Below are positions 51,338 to 59,032 of a stretch of DNA of 64,000 nucleotides, in pieces (within the stretch, counting starts at the first letter, position 1; every line of letters begins with the position of its first letter). The stretch lies in assembly GCF_026241855.1 (NCBI RefSeq), contig NZ_JAPJDC010000001.1:2604001-2668000 (forward strand), read 5' to 3'. The notes under the pieces were generated by a model, which did not search any database, had not been told where the DNA came from, and saw only the letters and a program-made list of their open reading frames with translations. Source of the DNA: Curtobacterium flaccumfaciens pv. betae (GTDB lineage: Bacteria > Actinomycetota > Actinomycetes > Actinomycetales > Microbacteriaceae). The position numbers were made by a program, and so were the translations under genes.

Positions 51338-51868
51338 ATGCGGGCCTACGTGGACGAGTCAGAACCGGGTGGTGGGCGGGACCACACCGCGTACGTCCTC
51401 GCCGCGGTGATCATGCGGATCAACGGCGAGGAAGAAGCTCGCGAGGCGGTTCGACGGGCGACCCCTCGGCGCATGCGGAAGCTGCACTGGTACGAGGCGC
51501 TCGGGGAACAGCGCCTCTCATGGCTCGATCTCCTGCGACATGCCGTCGCCATCGTCGTCGTCCGTTACACCGGTCGACCGGCCCGGACGGAACGCCGTCG
51601 CAGGCGGTGCCTGGAGCGTCTCGCTTGGGAGCTCGATCAGCGAGGAGTCAGTCGTGTGGTCTTCGAGTCACGCGGGCCGGCACGGGACGCTGGTGATGCG
51701 TCGATGATGGAATCGCTCCGCGCTCGGGGCCTCGGCGCCGAGTTGCAGTACGAACACGTCCGAGGCGGTTTGGAGCCGCTGTTGTCACTCGCCGACATCG
51801 CCTGCGGGATGCACGTGCACGGGGCCGAGAGCGAGCACGTGCGATTGGAGGTCGTGCGGGCCGAATGA
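51338..51868 (+). CDS. DUF3800-like RNase H-fold protein
   Basis: 176 aa. MRAYVDESEPG at the N-terminus and LLSLADIACGMH near the C-terminus match the acidic positions of DUF3800; the middle is Arg-rich (RRATPRRMRKLHWYEAL). DUF3800 proteins are sometimes found in defence or mobile settings; here nothing else supports that. ATG 51338 is 6 nt after TATGCT, so leaderless. The gene stands alone between convergent and divergent neighbours. Confidence 0.65.
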   Translation: MRAYVDESEPGGGRDHTAYVLAAVIMRINGEEEAREAVRRATPRRMRKLHWYEALGEQRLSWLDLLRHAVAIVVVRYTGRPARTERRRRRCLERLAWELDQRGVSRVVFESRGPARDAGDASMMESLRARGLGAELQYEHVRGGLEPLLSLADIACGMHVHGAESEHVRLEVVRAE

Positions 51869-52086
51869 CCGCCCGGACAGCGCAAAACCCCGGTCCCGCG
51901 CTGGCTGCAGGATGCTCCGGGGCTCACTTTCGACCGAGCAGCACCCGATCGACATATCAATGCTACCCGCCGTGCTCGGCTCCGGTCAAGGCGTGTGCAG
52001 CCCAGGCCGGAAACGACGAAGTCGCTGTCGTCCGACAGCGACTTCGTCGTTCCGTGTCAGGCCGGGGACGCCCGACCCGAGCGGCC
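51869..52086. other. Intergenic region between DUF3800-like gene and symporter
   Basis: 218 bp. CCCCGG/CCGGGG at 51888-51922 could form a weak terminator for the upstream gene. A stretch near 51950 (GACATATCAATGC) is unusually AT-rich for the genome. The strong hairpin at 52012 serves the symporter side. No gene seen. Confidence 0.5.
52012..52051. terminator. Bidirectional terminator hairpin
   Basis: Perfect 19-bp arms (52012-52030, 52033-52051) with a 2-nt loop, AACGACGAAGTCGCTGTCG, between convergent genes. Confidence 0.75.
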
Positions 52087-52422
52087 TCAGGCCAGCTCGC
52101 GTCCCTCGCCCGCGGCACGCTGGTGCGACTCGGCCTCGGCCTGGCCGATGATGTCCTCGGCGGGCACCGGGTTCAGGCGGTCCCAGAGGAAGAACAGGCC
52201 GCCGCCGATGAGCAGCGAGATTCCGACCCACAGGTTGATGTGGATGCCGCCGGTCTTCTCGGGGTCGGTGTTCCAGTGCACGATCCCGACGATGGTCGTG
52301 ATCACGCCGTAGAGCACGAACAGGCCGCCGAGGATGCGGCGCAGGTCGAGTCGGCGGGTGGAGCGGACGAGGGCTGCCTTCTGCTCCTCGGTCATCGCGC
52401 CGGGGGTGGTGGTGTCACTCAT
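52087..52422 (-). CDS. Two-helix membrane protein, symporter partner
   Basis: 111 aa with two helices (ILGGLFVLYGVITTIVGIVHW and INLWVGISLLIGGGLFFLWDRL) and a Glu/Gln/Arg-rich C-terminal tail. Its gene follows a sodium/solute symporter by 22 bp, in the same direction, so it probably is its small accessory subunit. ATG 52422 is preceded by AAGGAG (reverse strand). Confidence 0.65.
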   Translation of the reverse strand: MSDTTTPGAMTEEQKAALVRSTRRLDLRRILGGLFVLYGVITTIVGIVHWNTDPEKTGGIHINLWVGISLLIGGGLFFLWDRLNPVPAEDIIGQAEAESHQRAAGEGRELA

Positions 52423-52444
52423 GAGAAGTGGTCTCCTTCGCGGA

Positions 52445-54115
52445 TCAGAGGAACGGGAGGTACAGGACGACGCACAGCACGAGCGCGACGGTGCCGAGCA
52501 GGGCGGGCGAGCGGTACCAGGCAGTGTCCGTCGCGACCGAGTCGCCGTGCAGGTCGATCTTGCCGACGCCGTAGACGAGCCCACCGAGCTCCTTCTCGTC
52601 CTTCGGCTTGGTGAGCATCGAGACGACGAAGCCGACGACCAGCACGGTGACGAACGAGATGATCGCGCCGTACAGGGTCTCCGCGGTCGCGGTGGCGAAC
52701 AGGTCCGGGTTCACCAGGTAGGCGATCCAGGTGATCGTCGGGGTCACGATGCCGAGGACGTAGCCCCAGAGCGCTCCCTGCGTCGTCATGCGCTTCCACA
52801 GCAGGCCGAGGATGAACACGGCGAACAGCGGTGCGTTGAAGAACGAGAACAGCGTCTGCATGTACGTCATGATGTTCGACGCCTGGGCCGCGATGAACGC
52901 GGTCGCGATGCCGACCACGACGCCGACGACGGTGACCCAGCGGCCGGTCTTCAGGTAGTGCAGGTCGGGCATGTTCGGGCGGATGTAGCGCTGCCAGATG
53001 TCGTAGGTGAAGACGGTGTTGAACGACGAGACGTTCGCCGCCATGCCGGCCATGAAGGACGCCAGCAGGCCGGTCACCGCGATGCCGAGCACACCGGTCG
53101 GCAGGTACATCTGGATGAGCTTCGGGATCGCGTCGTTGTAGGTCAGCGTGCCGTCGGCGAACTGGTTGCCCACCACGGCCGCGGCGATGAGGCCCGGGAT
53201 CACGACGATGGCCGGGATGAAGAGCTTCGGGATCGCGGCGATGAGCGGGGTGCGGCGGGCCGCGGACATGTTCTTCGCCGAGAACGCGCGCTGCACCTCG
53301 GTGAAGTTCGTCGTCCAGTAGCCGAACCCGAGCACGAAGCCCAGGCCGAGCACGATGGCGAGCCAGTTGGCGCCGATCGGGTTGGTGACGTCGCCGAAGC
53401 CGGTGCCGGCCCAGGCCTGCAGGTGCTGCACGCCCTGGGTCTCGGTGATGGCCTTGGACAGGCCGTCCCAGCCGCCGACGCGGTGCAGACCGACGATCGT
53501 CAGCGGGATGAGCCCCGCGATGATCACGAAGAACTGCATGACCTCGTTGTAGATCGCGCTCGAGAGCCCGCCGAGGGTGATGTAGACGAGCACGAAGCCG
53601 GCGGAGACGATGATCGCCAGCCACTCCGGCCAGCCGAGCATGGCCTCGATGACGATGGCCATCGCGTAGAGGTTGATGCCCGCGATGAGCACGTTCGACA
53701 CCGCGAACGCGATCGCGTTCACCAGGTGCGGTGCCTTGCCGAAGCGGCGCAGCATGAACTCCGGCACGGAGCGGACCTTCGAGCCGTAGTAGAACGGCAT
53801 CATCACGAGGCCGAGGAACACCATCGCGGGCACGGCGCCGACGAGGTAGTAGTGCAGGGTGGCCATGCCGATCTGGGCACCGTTGGCCGCCATGCCGAGG
53901 ATCTCGGTGGCACCGAGGTTCGCGGACACGAACGCCAGGCCCGTGATCCACGCCGGCATCGAGCGCCCGGACAGGAAGAAGTCCATGCTCGTCCGGACCT
54001 GCTTGCGGGCGGTGAACCCGATCCCGATGACGACCGCGAAGTACACGATGATCATCAGGTAGTCGACCCAGCCCAAGTCGAGCCGGATCCCTTCGTTCGC
54101 TGCAGCGAGAACCAT
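52445..54115 (-). CDS. Sodium:solute symporter (SSF family)
   Basis: 556 aa, about 14 helices. SSF signatures include VDYLMIIVYFAVVIGIGFTARK at the N-terminus, the FFLSGRSMPAWITGLAFVSANLGATEILGM block, and GFGYWTTNFTEVQRAFSAKNMSAARRTPL. Sugar or carboxylate symport is likely; the substrate is not identified. ATG 54115 follows GGAGATG. A TGTGACCGTTCACA palindrome is 70 bp upstream. Confidence 0.92.
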   Translation of the reverse strand: MVLAAANEGIRLDLGWVDYLMIIVYFAVVIGIGFTARKQVRTSMDFFLSGRSMPAWITGLAFVSANLGATEILGMAANGAQIGMATLHYYLVGAVPAMVFLGLVMMPFYYGSKVRSVPEFMLRRFGKAPHLVNAIAFAVSNVLIAGINLYAMAIVIEAMLGWPEWLAIIVSAGFVLVYITLGGLSSAIYNEVMQFFVIIAGLIPLTIVGLHRVGGWDGLSKAITETQGVQHLQAWAGTGFGDVTNPIGANWLAIVLGLGFVLGFGYWTTNFTEVQRAFSAKNMSAARRTPLIAAIPKLFIPAIVVIPGLIAAAVVGNQFADGTLTYNDAIPKLIQMYLPTGVLGIAVTGLLASFMAGMAANVSSFNTVFTYDIWQRYIRPNMPDLHYLKTGRWVTVVGVVVGIATAFIAAQASNIMTYMQTLFSFFNAPLFAVFILGLLWKRMTTQGALWGYVLGIVTPTITWIAYLVNPDLFATATAETLYGAIISFVTVLVVGFVVSMLTKPKDEKELGGLVYGVGKIDLHGDSVATDTAWYRSPALLGTVALVLCVVLYLPFL

Positions 54116-54183
54116 TCACATCTCCACGTCAGTGTGTTGCAGTCGACAACTCTGCCGACCCGGACGGAGACGTTACACCGATT

Positions 54184-54197
54184 TGTGACCGTTCACA
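54184..54197. promoter_or_regulatory. Palindrome TGTGACCGTTCACA between symporter and aroQ
   Basis: A perfect inverted repeat of 5-bp arms with N4 (TGTGA-CCGT-TCACA). The spacing is shorter than Crp/GlxR sites (N6) and closer to the LacI-type boxes at 36745 and 36813 (CGTGANCNTTCACG). Confidence 0.45.
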
Positions 54198-54257
54198 TAG
54201 CCAGCGCATGCATCGTCCGAGCCGCGCAGCACTCCCCCGGTTCGCTACGCTCGGCCC

Positions 54258-54701
54258 ATGACCGACGCGTCGCGCATCCTCGTCCTCAACGGCCCGAACC
54301 TCGACATCCTCGGGCGCCGCGACCCGGAGCAGTACGGCACCGTGACGCTCGCCGAGATCGAGGCGATCGTGCACACCGAGGCGGCCGTGCACGGGCTCGA
54401 GGCCGACTTCCGCCAGACGAACCGCGAGGGCGAGCTGGTCGAGTGGCTGCACGAGGCGCTGGACGACTTCGCCGCGGTCGTCATCAACCCCGCCGCCTAC
54501 GCGCACACCTCGGTCGCGCTGCACGACGCGGTGGAGGCCCTGTGGGTCCCCGTCGTCGAGGTGCACCTGTCGAACACGTGGAAGCGCGAGCCGTTCCGCC
54601 ACGTCGACCACGTCGCCACCGCCGCGACGGCGGTCATCGCCGGCGCGGGCGCCGACGGCTACCGCCTGGCGGTCGCGCACGTCGCGTCCCTGCTCGGCTG
54701 A
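54258..54701 (+). CDS. aroQ: AroQ, type II 3-dehydroquinate dehydratase
   Basis: Shikimate pathway enzyme dehydrating 3-dehydroquinate. 147 aa. NGPNLDILGRRDPEQYG contains the catalytic Tyr and Arg; VVINPAAYAHTSVALHDAV and VEVHLSN complete the type II core. ATG 54258 is 6 nt after TACGCT (54246-54251). Confidence 0.95.
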   Translation: MTDASRILVLNGPNLDILGRRDPEQYGTVTLAEIEAIVHTEAAVHGLEADFRQTNREGELVEWLHEALDDFAAVVINPAAYAHTSVALHDAVEALWVPVVEVHLSNTWKREPFRHVDHVATAATAVIAGAGADGYRLAVAHVASLLG

Positions 54702-54766
54702 GTCACGGACGGACCGGACCCACGCCGCCGGTACCGGGGACGCGCCGGCGGTCTCCGTGCGGTGCG

Positions 54767-54814
54767 GGCGGACTGGAGGCCCGTGGCGGCGTCGCCACGG
54801 GCCTCCAGTCCGCC
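54767..54814. terminator. Terminator palindrome (GGGAGGC family) after aroQ
   Basis: 22-bp perfect arms (54767-54788, 54793-54814) around a GCGT loop between convergent aroQ and the FMN-reductase-like gene. Core GGAGGCCCGTGGCG is shared with 20548. Confidence 0.8.
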
Positions 54815-54833
54815 TGCTGGTCACGCTGGGTCG

Positions 54834-54935
54834 CGCCCGTTCCTTCCCATCGCACGCGCGATGCAAGGTGGTTCCGGGCGTACCTGATGAGGAGTTCCGA
54901 CCCGGTACGCCCGGAAGCACCAGGTACGCCTGGAA
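54834..54935. repeat. Composite intergenic repeat, locus B
   Basis: A 35-bp block (54834-54868, CGCCCGTTCCTTCCCATCG...) is close to the reverse complement of 23781-23815. It is followed by GTTCCGGGCGTACC (54871-54884) and two inverted copies GGTACGCCTGGAA-type (54904-54916, 54923-54935), matching the tandem units at locus A. Confidence 0.6.
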
Positions 54936-54957
54936 GAGCCGGGCGCGCGCACGCTGA

Positions 54958-55554
54958 TCAGAACTCGGCGGGGCGCCGCACGTCGGTCAGGCCGGCGGTG
55001 GCGAAGCCGCCGCGGATGAGCGGCACGGCCCGGCGCACGGCCTGGTCGATGCGGAGCTCCAGGTCGACGCTCGCGATGTCGTAGCCACCCTCGCGCTTGG
55101 TGAAGTCCCGCTCGTTCCCGAACACCCCGAGCGGCAGGGTGGTGGACTGGAAGAACCCGAACAGCGGGCGCATCTGGTGCTCGACGAGCAGGGCGTGCCG
55201 GTCGCTGCCACCGGTCGCGGTCAGGAGCACCGGGGTGTCGACGAGGTCGTACTGGCCGACCCAGTCGAAGAACAGCTTGAAGGCACCGGAGTAGGCCGCC
55301 CGGAAGGCCGGGCTGCCGACGACGAGCACGTCCGCGGCCTCCACCGTCTCGAGGGCCTGGCGGGTGCGGTCGGACATCGTCTCGCGACCCGACGCCGCTC
55401 CGAGGTCGGCCAGCAGCGGCCCGATCTCGATCGTCTCGGTCCGGGCGCCGTCGATCTCCTCGGCCAACCGTGCCACCGTCGCCGCGACCAGGGTCGAGGT
55501 CCGCGAGGGGTCCGATGGGCTGCCACTGACGCCGACGACCAGTTCTCCGCTCAT
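54958..55554 (-). CDS. NADPH-dependent FMN reductase-like flavoprotein
   Basis: 198 aa. Flavodoxin-like fold: VVGVSGSPSDPSRTSTLVAATV (phosphate loop) and VVGSPAFRAAYSGAFKLFFDWV. It resembles the CE1759/MsuE group of FMN reductases, supplying reduced FMN for desulfonation or other oxygenases. ATG 55554 is used; GTG 55569 is possible. Confidence 0.85.
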   Translation of the reverse strand: MSGELVVGVSGSPSDPSRTSTLVAATVARLAEEIDGARTETIEIGPLLADLGAASGRETMSDRTRQALETVEAADVLVVGSPAFRAAYSGAFKLFFDWVGQYDLVDTPVLLTATGGSDRHALLVEHQMRPLFGFFQSTTLPLGVFGNERDFTKREGGYDIASVDLELRIDQAVRRAVPLIRGGFATAGLTDVRRPAEF

Positions 55555-55642
55555 GCGGTCGATGCTCACACGCTGCCGGGGCGGGCGGCACGTTCGTGAC
55601 GACATGTGTCGGGTGCCAGTCGGTCGGGGTAGCGTCCGCGCC

Positions 55643-56110
55643 ATGCAGACCTTCCTGCCGTACGCCGACTTCCGGGCATCCGCCGAGGTCCTCGACGACC
55701 GGCGGCTCGGCAAGCAGCGGGTCGAGACACTGCAGGTGATGCGAGCACTGACGCTCCCCGACTACGGCTGGCAGCACCACCCGGTGACGGCGATGTGGCG
55801 CGGCTACCGTCCGGCGCTGATGGCGTACCAGGAGGCCACGTGCCGCGTCTGGGCCGAGCGCGGGTACGCCGACACGTGCCTCGAGAAGACCCTGCTCGAC
55901 CTGGGCCGCGTACCGGAGGACCTGGCGGCGTACGAGCGCGGCGGCGTGCCGATCCCGCCGTGGAACGACGACGAGGCCCTGCACGTCTCGCACCGGTCGA
56001 AGCTCGTACAGAAGGCGCCTGAGCACTACCGGGAGCTGTTCCCCGACGTGCCGGACGACCTGGACTACGTCTGGCCGGGGACCTCCGAACCGGCGACGCA
56101 CACCGTCTGA
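55643..56110 (+). CDS. MSMEG_6728-type / pyrimidine dimer DNA glycosylase-like protein
   Basis: 155 aa. QTFLPYADFRASAEVLDDRRLGKQRVETLQVM and HHPVTAMWRGYRPALMAYQ match a family related to T4 endonuclease V-type pyrimidine dimer glycosylases (Pyr_excise). It could add to the photolyase pathway, but activity is not shown. TAGCGT is 7 nt before ATG (55630-55635), leaderless. Confidence 0.8.
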   Translation: MQTFLPYADFRASAEVLDDRRLGKQRVETLQVMRALTLPDYGWQHHPVTAMWRGYRPALMAYQEATCRVWAERGYADTCLEKTLLDLGRVPEDLAAYERGGVPIPPWNDDEALHVSHRSKLVQKAPEHYRELFPDVPDDLDYVWPGTSEPATHTV

Positions 56111-56132
56111 CCGTCAGGCAAGCGCCCGACCG

Positions 56133-56423
56133 TCAGGCGACCGGGATCCAGCGACCGCCCTCGCGCCGGGTGACGACGTCGGAGCGGATCTCGACCACGT
56201 CCCGCAGCCCGTCGACGGCGGCGTCACGGACGCCCGCGGCGACACGGTCGTCCTCGGCCTCGAAGCGCACGACCGCGCACGGGACGCCACGGAGCAGCCG
56301 GACGTCCTCGGCCTCGACCACGGCGTGTTCGCGCACCAGGGCGGCAGCGGCGGGCAGGACGGCGTCCGGTGCCGTGCCGGGCGCGAGGGCGCCGATCGCC
56401 AGGGTCACGCGGTACGAGGGCAT
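56133..56423 (-). CDS. Small hypothetical protein (96 aa)
   Basis: Alpha/beta pattern with no membrane helix or signal (MPSYRVTLAIGALAPGTAPD, VVEAEDVRLLRGVPCAVVRFEAEDDRV, EIRSDVVTRREGGRWIPVA). No family recognised. ATG 56423 is 6 nt after TAGCGT (reverse strand, 56430-56435), which supports a real, leaderless gene. Confidence 0.6.
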   Translation of the reverse strand: MPSYRVTLAIGALAPGTAPDAVLPAAAALVREHAVVEAEDVRLLRGVPCAVVRFEAEDDRVAAGVRDAAVDGLRDVVEIRSDVVTRREGGRWIPVA

Positions 56424-56446
56424 GCGACGACGCTACCGGGGAACCG

Positions 56447-56641
56447 GATCCCGCCGTGGGCTGCAGGGGAACCGACGCCGCTCAGGGGTGCGGACGTCGA
56501 CCCACGGCGGGATCGCGGTGTACGGCGGGACACGACGACAGGGGGAACGTCGCGCCCCGCGCCGGACGTCGATCAGGGGGTCGACATCCGGTCTGGGTCC
56601 ACCGCGCGGCTCGGTTCAGGGGAACCGCACGGTGGTGGACC
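56447..56641. other. Intergenic multi-hairpin element with CAGGGG loop motifs
   Basis: A 14-bp perfect inverted repeat (56447-56460 with 56501-56514) encloses a hairpin CGACG-CCGC-TCAGGGGT-GCGG-A-CGTCG. Next come a stem CGACG/CGTCG with loop ACAGGGGGAA (about 56533-56552), a stem 56562-56591 with loop TCAGGGGG, and a double stem 56596-56641 ending in CGGTTC-AGGG-GAACCG. CAGGGG occurs five times (56464, 56483, 56539, 56574, 56617). No gene or promoter was found; an RNA with a repeated loop motif is one reading. Confidence 0.5.
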
Positions 56642-56908
56642 TCAAGGGTGTTCGGTGTCCTCTCGGTACCGGTCCGTCTCGGCCGGTGCGGGCATCGACC
56701 GGTGGGCGGCGGCTGGCCGGACCATCGGGAGCAGGGCACTCCCGGCGGTCGCGAGCGCTCCGACCACGGCGATGATCCCGAGCGGGGCCGTGCCGAGGTC
56801 GTGCTGCGCTGCCAGGGCGAGCGCGACGAGGGTGGCCGGCGCCGGCAGGAGCTGCACCGCTCGGAAGCGGTCGTCCCGTCGTGTCCGGGTCATCATCGCG
56901 TTTGCCAT
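56642..56908 (-). CDS. Small membrane protein (88 aa)
   Basis: A basic N-terminus (MANAMMTRTRRDDRFR) leads to two hydrophobic stretches (AVQLLPAPATLVALALAAQ and LGIIAVVGALATAGSALLPMV). No family recognised. ATG 56908 is chosen; an upstream in-frame start adds 15 residues. Followed by the multi-hairpin element. Confidence 0.55.
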   Translation of the reverse strand: MANAMMTRTRRDDRFRAVQLLPAPATLVALALAAQHDLGTAPLGIIAVVGALATAGSALLPMVRPAAAHRSMPAPAETDRYREDTEHP

Positions 56909-56987
56909 GACGACACTCTGACGCAGATCGGTTGTCCGCAGAAGGGGGGACACGTACCCAGAGATGGAGTAGAACGTCTAGTACACC

Positions 56988-58127
56988 TCAGCCGAGAGCA
57001 CGGACGGTCGCCACGGCGTCGGCCACGGCCCCGACGACGACCGGGACGTCGTCGGCCGTCAGGGCCGCGTCGAACGTCAGGCGCAGCGCGGTGCGCGCCA
57101 CGTCCTCGGGGATCCCGAGCGCCGTGAGCACGTGGGAGGCCTCGGTGCTGCCCGCGGCACAGGCGCTGCCCGACGACGACACCACGTCGCGCTGCTCGAG
57201 CTCGAGCAGGACGGTCTCGCCGTTGACGCCCGGGAAGCAGAACGACGCGTGCCCGGGCAGCCGGTGCTCCCGCGACCCGGTGACGAACGCGCCGGGCACC
57301 GCGGCGAGCACGCCGTCGAGCACCGCGTCGCGCACGGTGGTCGCGGTGCCCTCCCCCGACCGCACCGTCTCCGCCGCCAGGCCGAGGGCGGCCGCCACCG
57401 CCACGGCACCGGCCACGTCCTCGGTGCCGGACCGCCGCCCCCGCTCCTGTCCCCCGCCGTGCAGCAGCGGCTCGAGCGGGACGCCGGAGCGCACGGCGAG
57501 CACGCCGGTGCCCTTCGGGGCGCCGAGCTTGTGCCCCGACAACGACAGCGCGTCGACGCCCAGGGCCCCGAGACCGATCGGCAGCCAGGGCGCGGACTGC
57601 ACGGCGTCGGTGTGGAACCGCGCCCCGACCTCGTGCGCCACCGCCGCCAGCGCCGGCACGTCCTGCACGGTGCCGATCTCGTTGTCGGCGTGCGCGATCG
57701 AGACGAGCGTGGTGTCCGGGCGGAGGGCCGCTCGCAGCACCGCCGGGTCCACGCGGCCGTCCGGCCCGACGGGCAGCACGGTGACGTCGAAGTCGTGGAA
57801 GCGGGCGAGGTACGCGCAGCTCTCCAGCACCGCCTCGTGCTCGATGGCGCTCGTGACGACGTGCCGACCGCGGGGCGCGGCGAGGGCGATCCCCTTGATC
57901 GCGGTGTTCGCCCCCTCGGTGCCGCCGGTGGTGAAGACGACCTCGGCGGGCCGGCACCCGAGCACCCCGGCGACGGCGGCCCGTGCGGCGGTGAGTCCCC
58001 GCGCGGCCTCGTCCCCGACGCCGTGCGTCGACGAGGGGTTGCCGAACACCCCCGTCAGGTAGGGCCACATCGCCTCGAGCACCTCGCGGCGGACCGGGGT
58101 GGTGGCGGCGCGGTCCAGGTAGAACAC
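56988..58127 (-). CDS. Cysteine desulfurase (NifS/IscS-like)
   Basis: 379 aa PLP enzyme that supplies sulfur from cysteine, here probably for the Fe-S cluster of NadA. The PLP lysine is in LSLSGHKLGAPKG, HADNEIGT is the substrate region, and the active Cys is in SSSGSACAAGS. GTG 58127 follows 2 bp after the nadC stop, so it ends the nad operon. This pairing with nadA is known in other bacteria. Confidence 0.93.
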   Translation of the reverse strand: MFYLDRAATTPVRREVLEAMWPYLTGVFGNPSSTHGVGDEAARGLTAARAAVAGVLGCRPAEVVFTTGGTEGANTAIKGIALAAPRGRHVVTSAIEHEAVLESCAYLARFHDFDVTVLPVGPDGRVDPAVLRAALRPDTTLVSIAHADNEIGTVQDVPALAAVAHEVGARFHTDAVQSAPWLPIGLGALGVDALSLSGHKLGAPKGTGVLAVRSGVPLEPLLHGGGQERGRRSGTEDVAGAVAVAAALGLAAETVRSGEGTATTVRDAVLDGVLAAVPGAFVTGSREHRLPGHASFCFPGVNGETVLLELEQRDVVSSSGSACAAGSTEASHVLTALGIPEDVARTALRLTFDAALTADDVPVVVGAVADAVATVRALG

Positions 58128-58129
58128 GA

Positions 58130-59032
58130 CTAGTCCCGCACGGGCACCGCGACGTGCTCGGGCACCGCGACGTCGATGTCGAGCCCGAGGTCGAGTGCCC
58201 GAGCCGAGTGGGTCAGCGCCCCGACCGAGATGACGTCGACGCCGGTGGCCGCGATCGCCGCGACGGTGTCGAGCGACACGCCTCCCGAGGCCTCGACGAG
58301 CGCGCGCCCGGCGACGATGCCGACTCCGATCACGAGTTCGTCCGGGGTGAAGTTGTCGAGCATGATCGTGTCGACCCCGGCCGCGACGACGGGTTCGATC
58401 TGGTCGATGCGGTCCACCTCGACCTCCACGTGCACGGTGTGCCCGAGGCGCTGGCGGGCCCGGGCGATCGCGTCGCCGATGCCGATCCCGCCGGCCAGGA
58501 GCACCGCCAGGTGGTTGTCCTTGGCGAGCACGGTGTCCGAGAGCGAGGTGCGGTGGTTGTGTCCGCCACCGCACCGGACGGCGTACCGCTCGAGTGCTCG
58601 GAGGCCCGGCGTCGTCTTCCGGGTGTCGACGATCCGCGCAGCGGTGCCCGCGGCGGCCGCGACGTGGGCCGCGGTGGTCGTCGCGATGCCCGACATCCGC
58701 TGGACCAGGTTGAGGGCGACTCGTTCGGCCCGCAGCACGGCCCGCGCCGACCCGGTCACGGTCGCGAGGACGTCGCCCGCCGCGAAGTGGGTGCCGTCGG
58801 CGACGTGCACCACGGCCTGGATCGACGGGTCGACGGCGTGCATCACGGCGACGAACACCGCACCGCCGCTCAGCACGCCGGGCTCGCGCGCGCCGAGGGT
58901 CGCGGTCGCGGTCGCCTCCGCGGGGATCAGGGTCTCGCTGGTGACGTCGCCCCAGGGCGCGTCCTCCTCGAGCGCGGTCTCGATCACGCGACGGAGCGCG
59001 TGCGGCGGGATGGTGCCGGGGTCGGTGGTCAT
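58130..59032 (-). CDS. nadC: NadC, nicotinate-nucleotide pyrophosphorylase
   Basis: Converts quinolinate and PRPP to nicotinate mononucleotide. 300 aa. RKTTPGLRALERYAVRCGGGHNHR holds the substrate-binding Arg/Lys/His residues; MLDNFTPDE and VEASGGVSLDTV are family motifs. ATG 59032 overlaps the nadB stop as ATGA. Confidence 0.96.
   Translation of the reverse strand: MTTDPGTIPPHALRRVIETALEEDAPWGDVTSETLIPAEATATATLGAREPGVLSGGAVFVAVMHAVDPSIQAVVHVADGTHFAAGDVLATVTGSARAVLRAERVALNLVQRMSGIATTTAAHVAAAAGTAARIVDTRKTTPGLRALERYAVRCGGGHNHRTSLSDTVLAKDNHLAVLLAGGIGIGDAIARARQRLGHTVHVEVEVDRIDQIEPVVAAGVDTIMLDNFTPDELVIGVGIVAGRALVEASGGVSLDTVAAIAATGVDVISVGALTHSARALDLGLDIDVAVPEHVAVPVRD

Noticed and set aside
51869..52086. 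tRNA gene in the intergenic region
   Set aside because: No cloverleaf or TTCRANY arm could be built by eye.
56447..56641. G-quadruplex as the main explanation for the CAGGGG repeats
   Set aside because: G-runs are too far apart (19-57 bp), and each is embedded in a stem-loop, which explains the spacing better.
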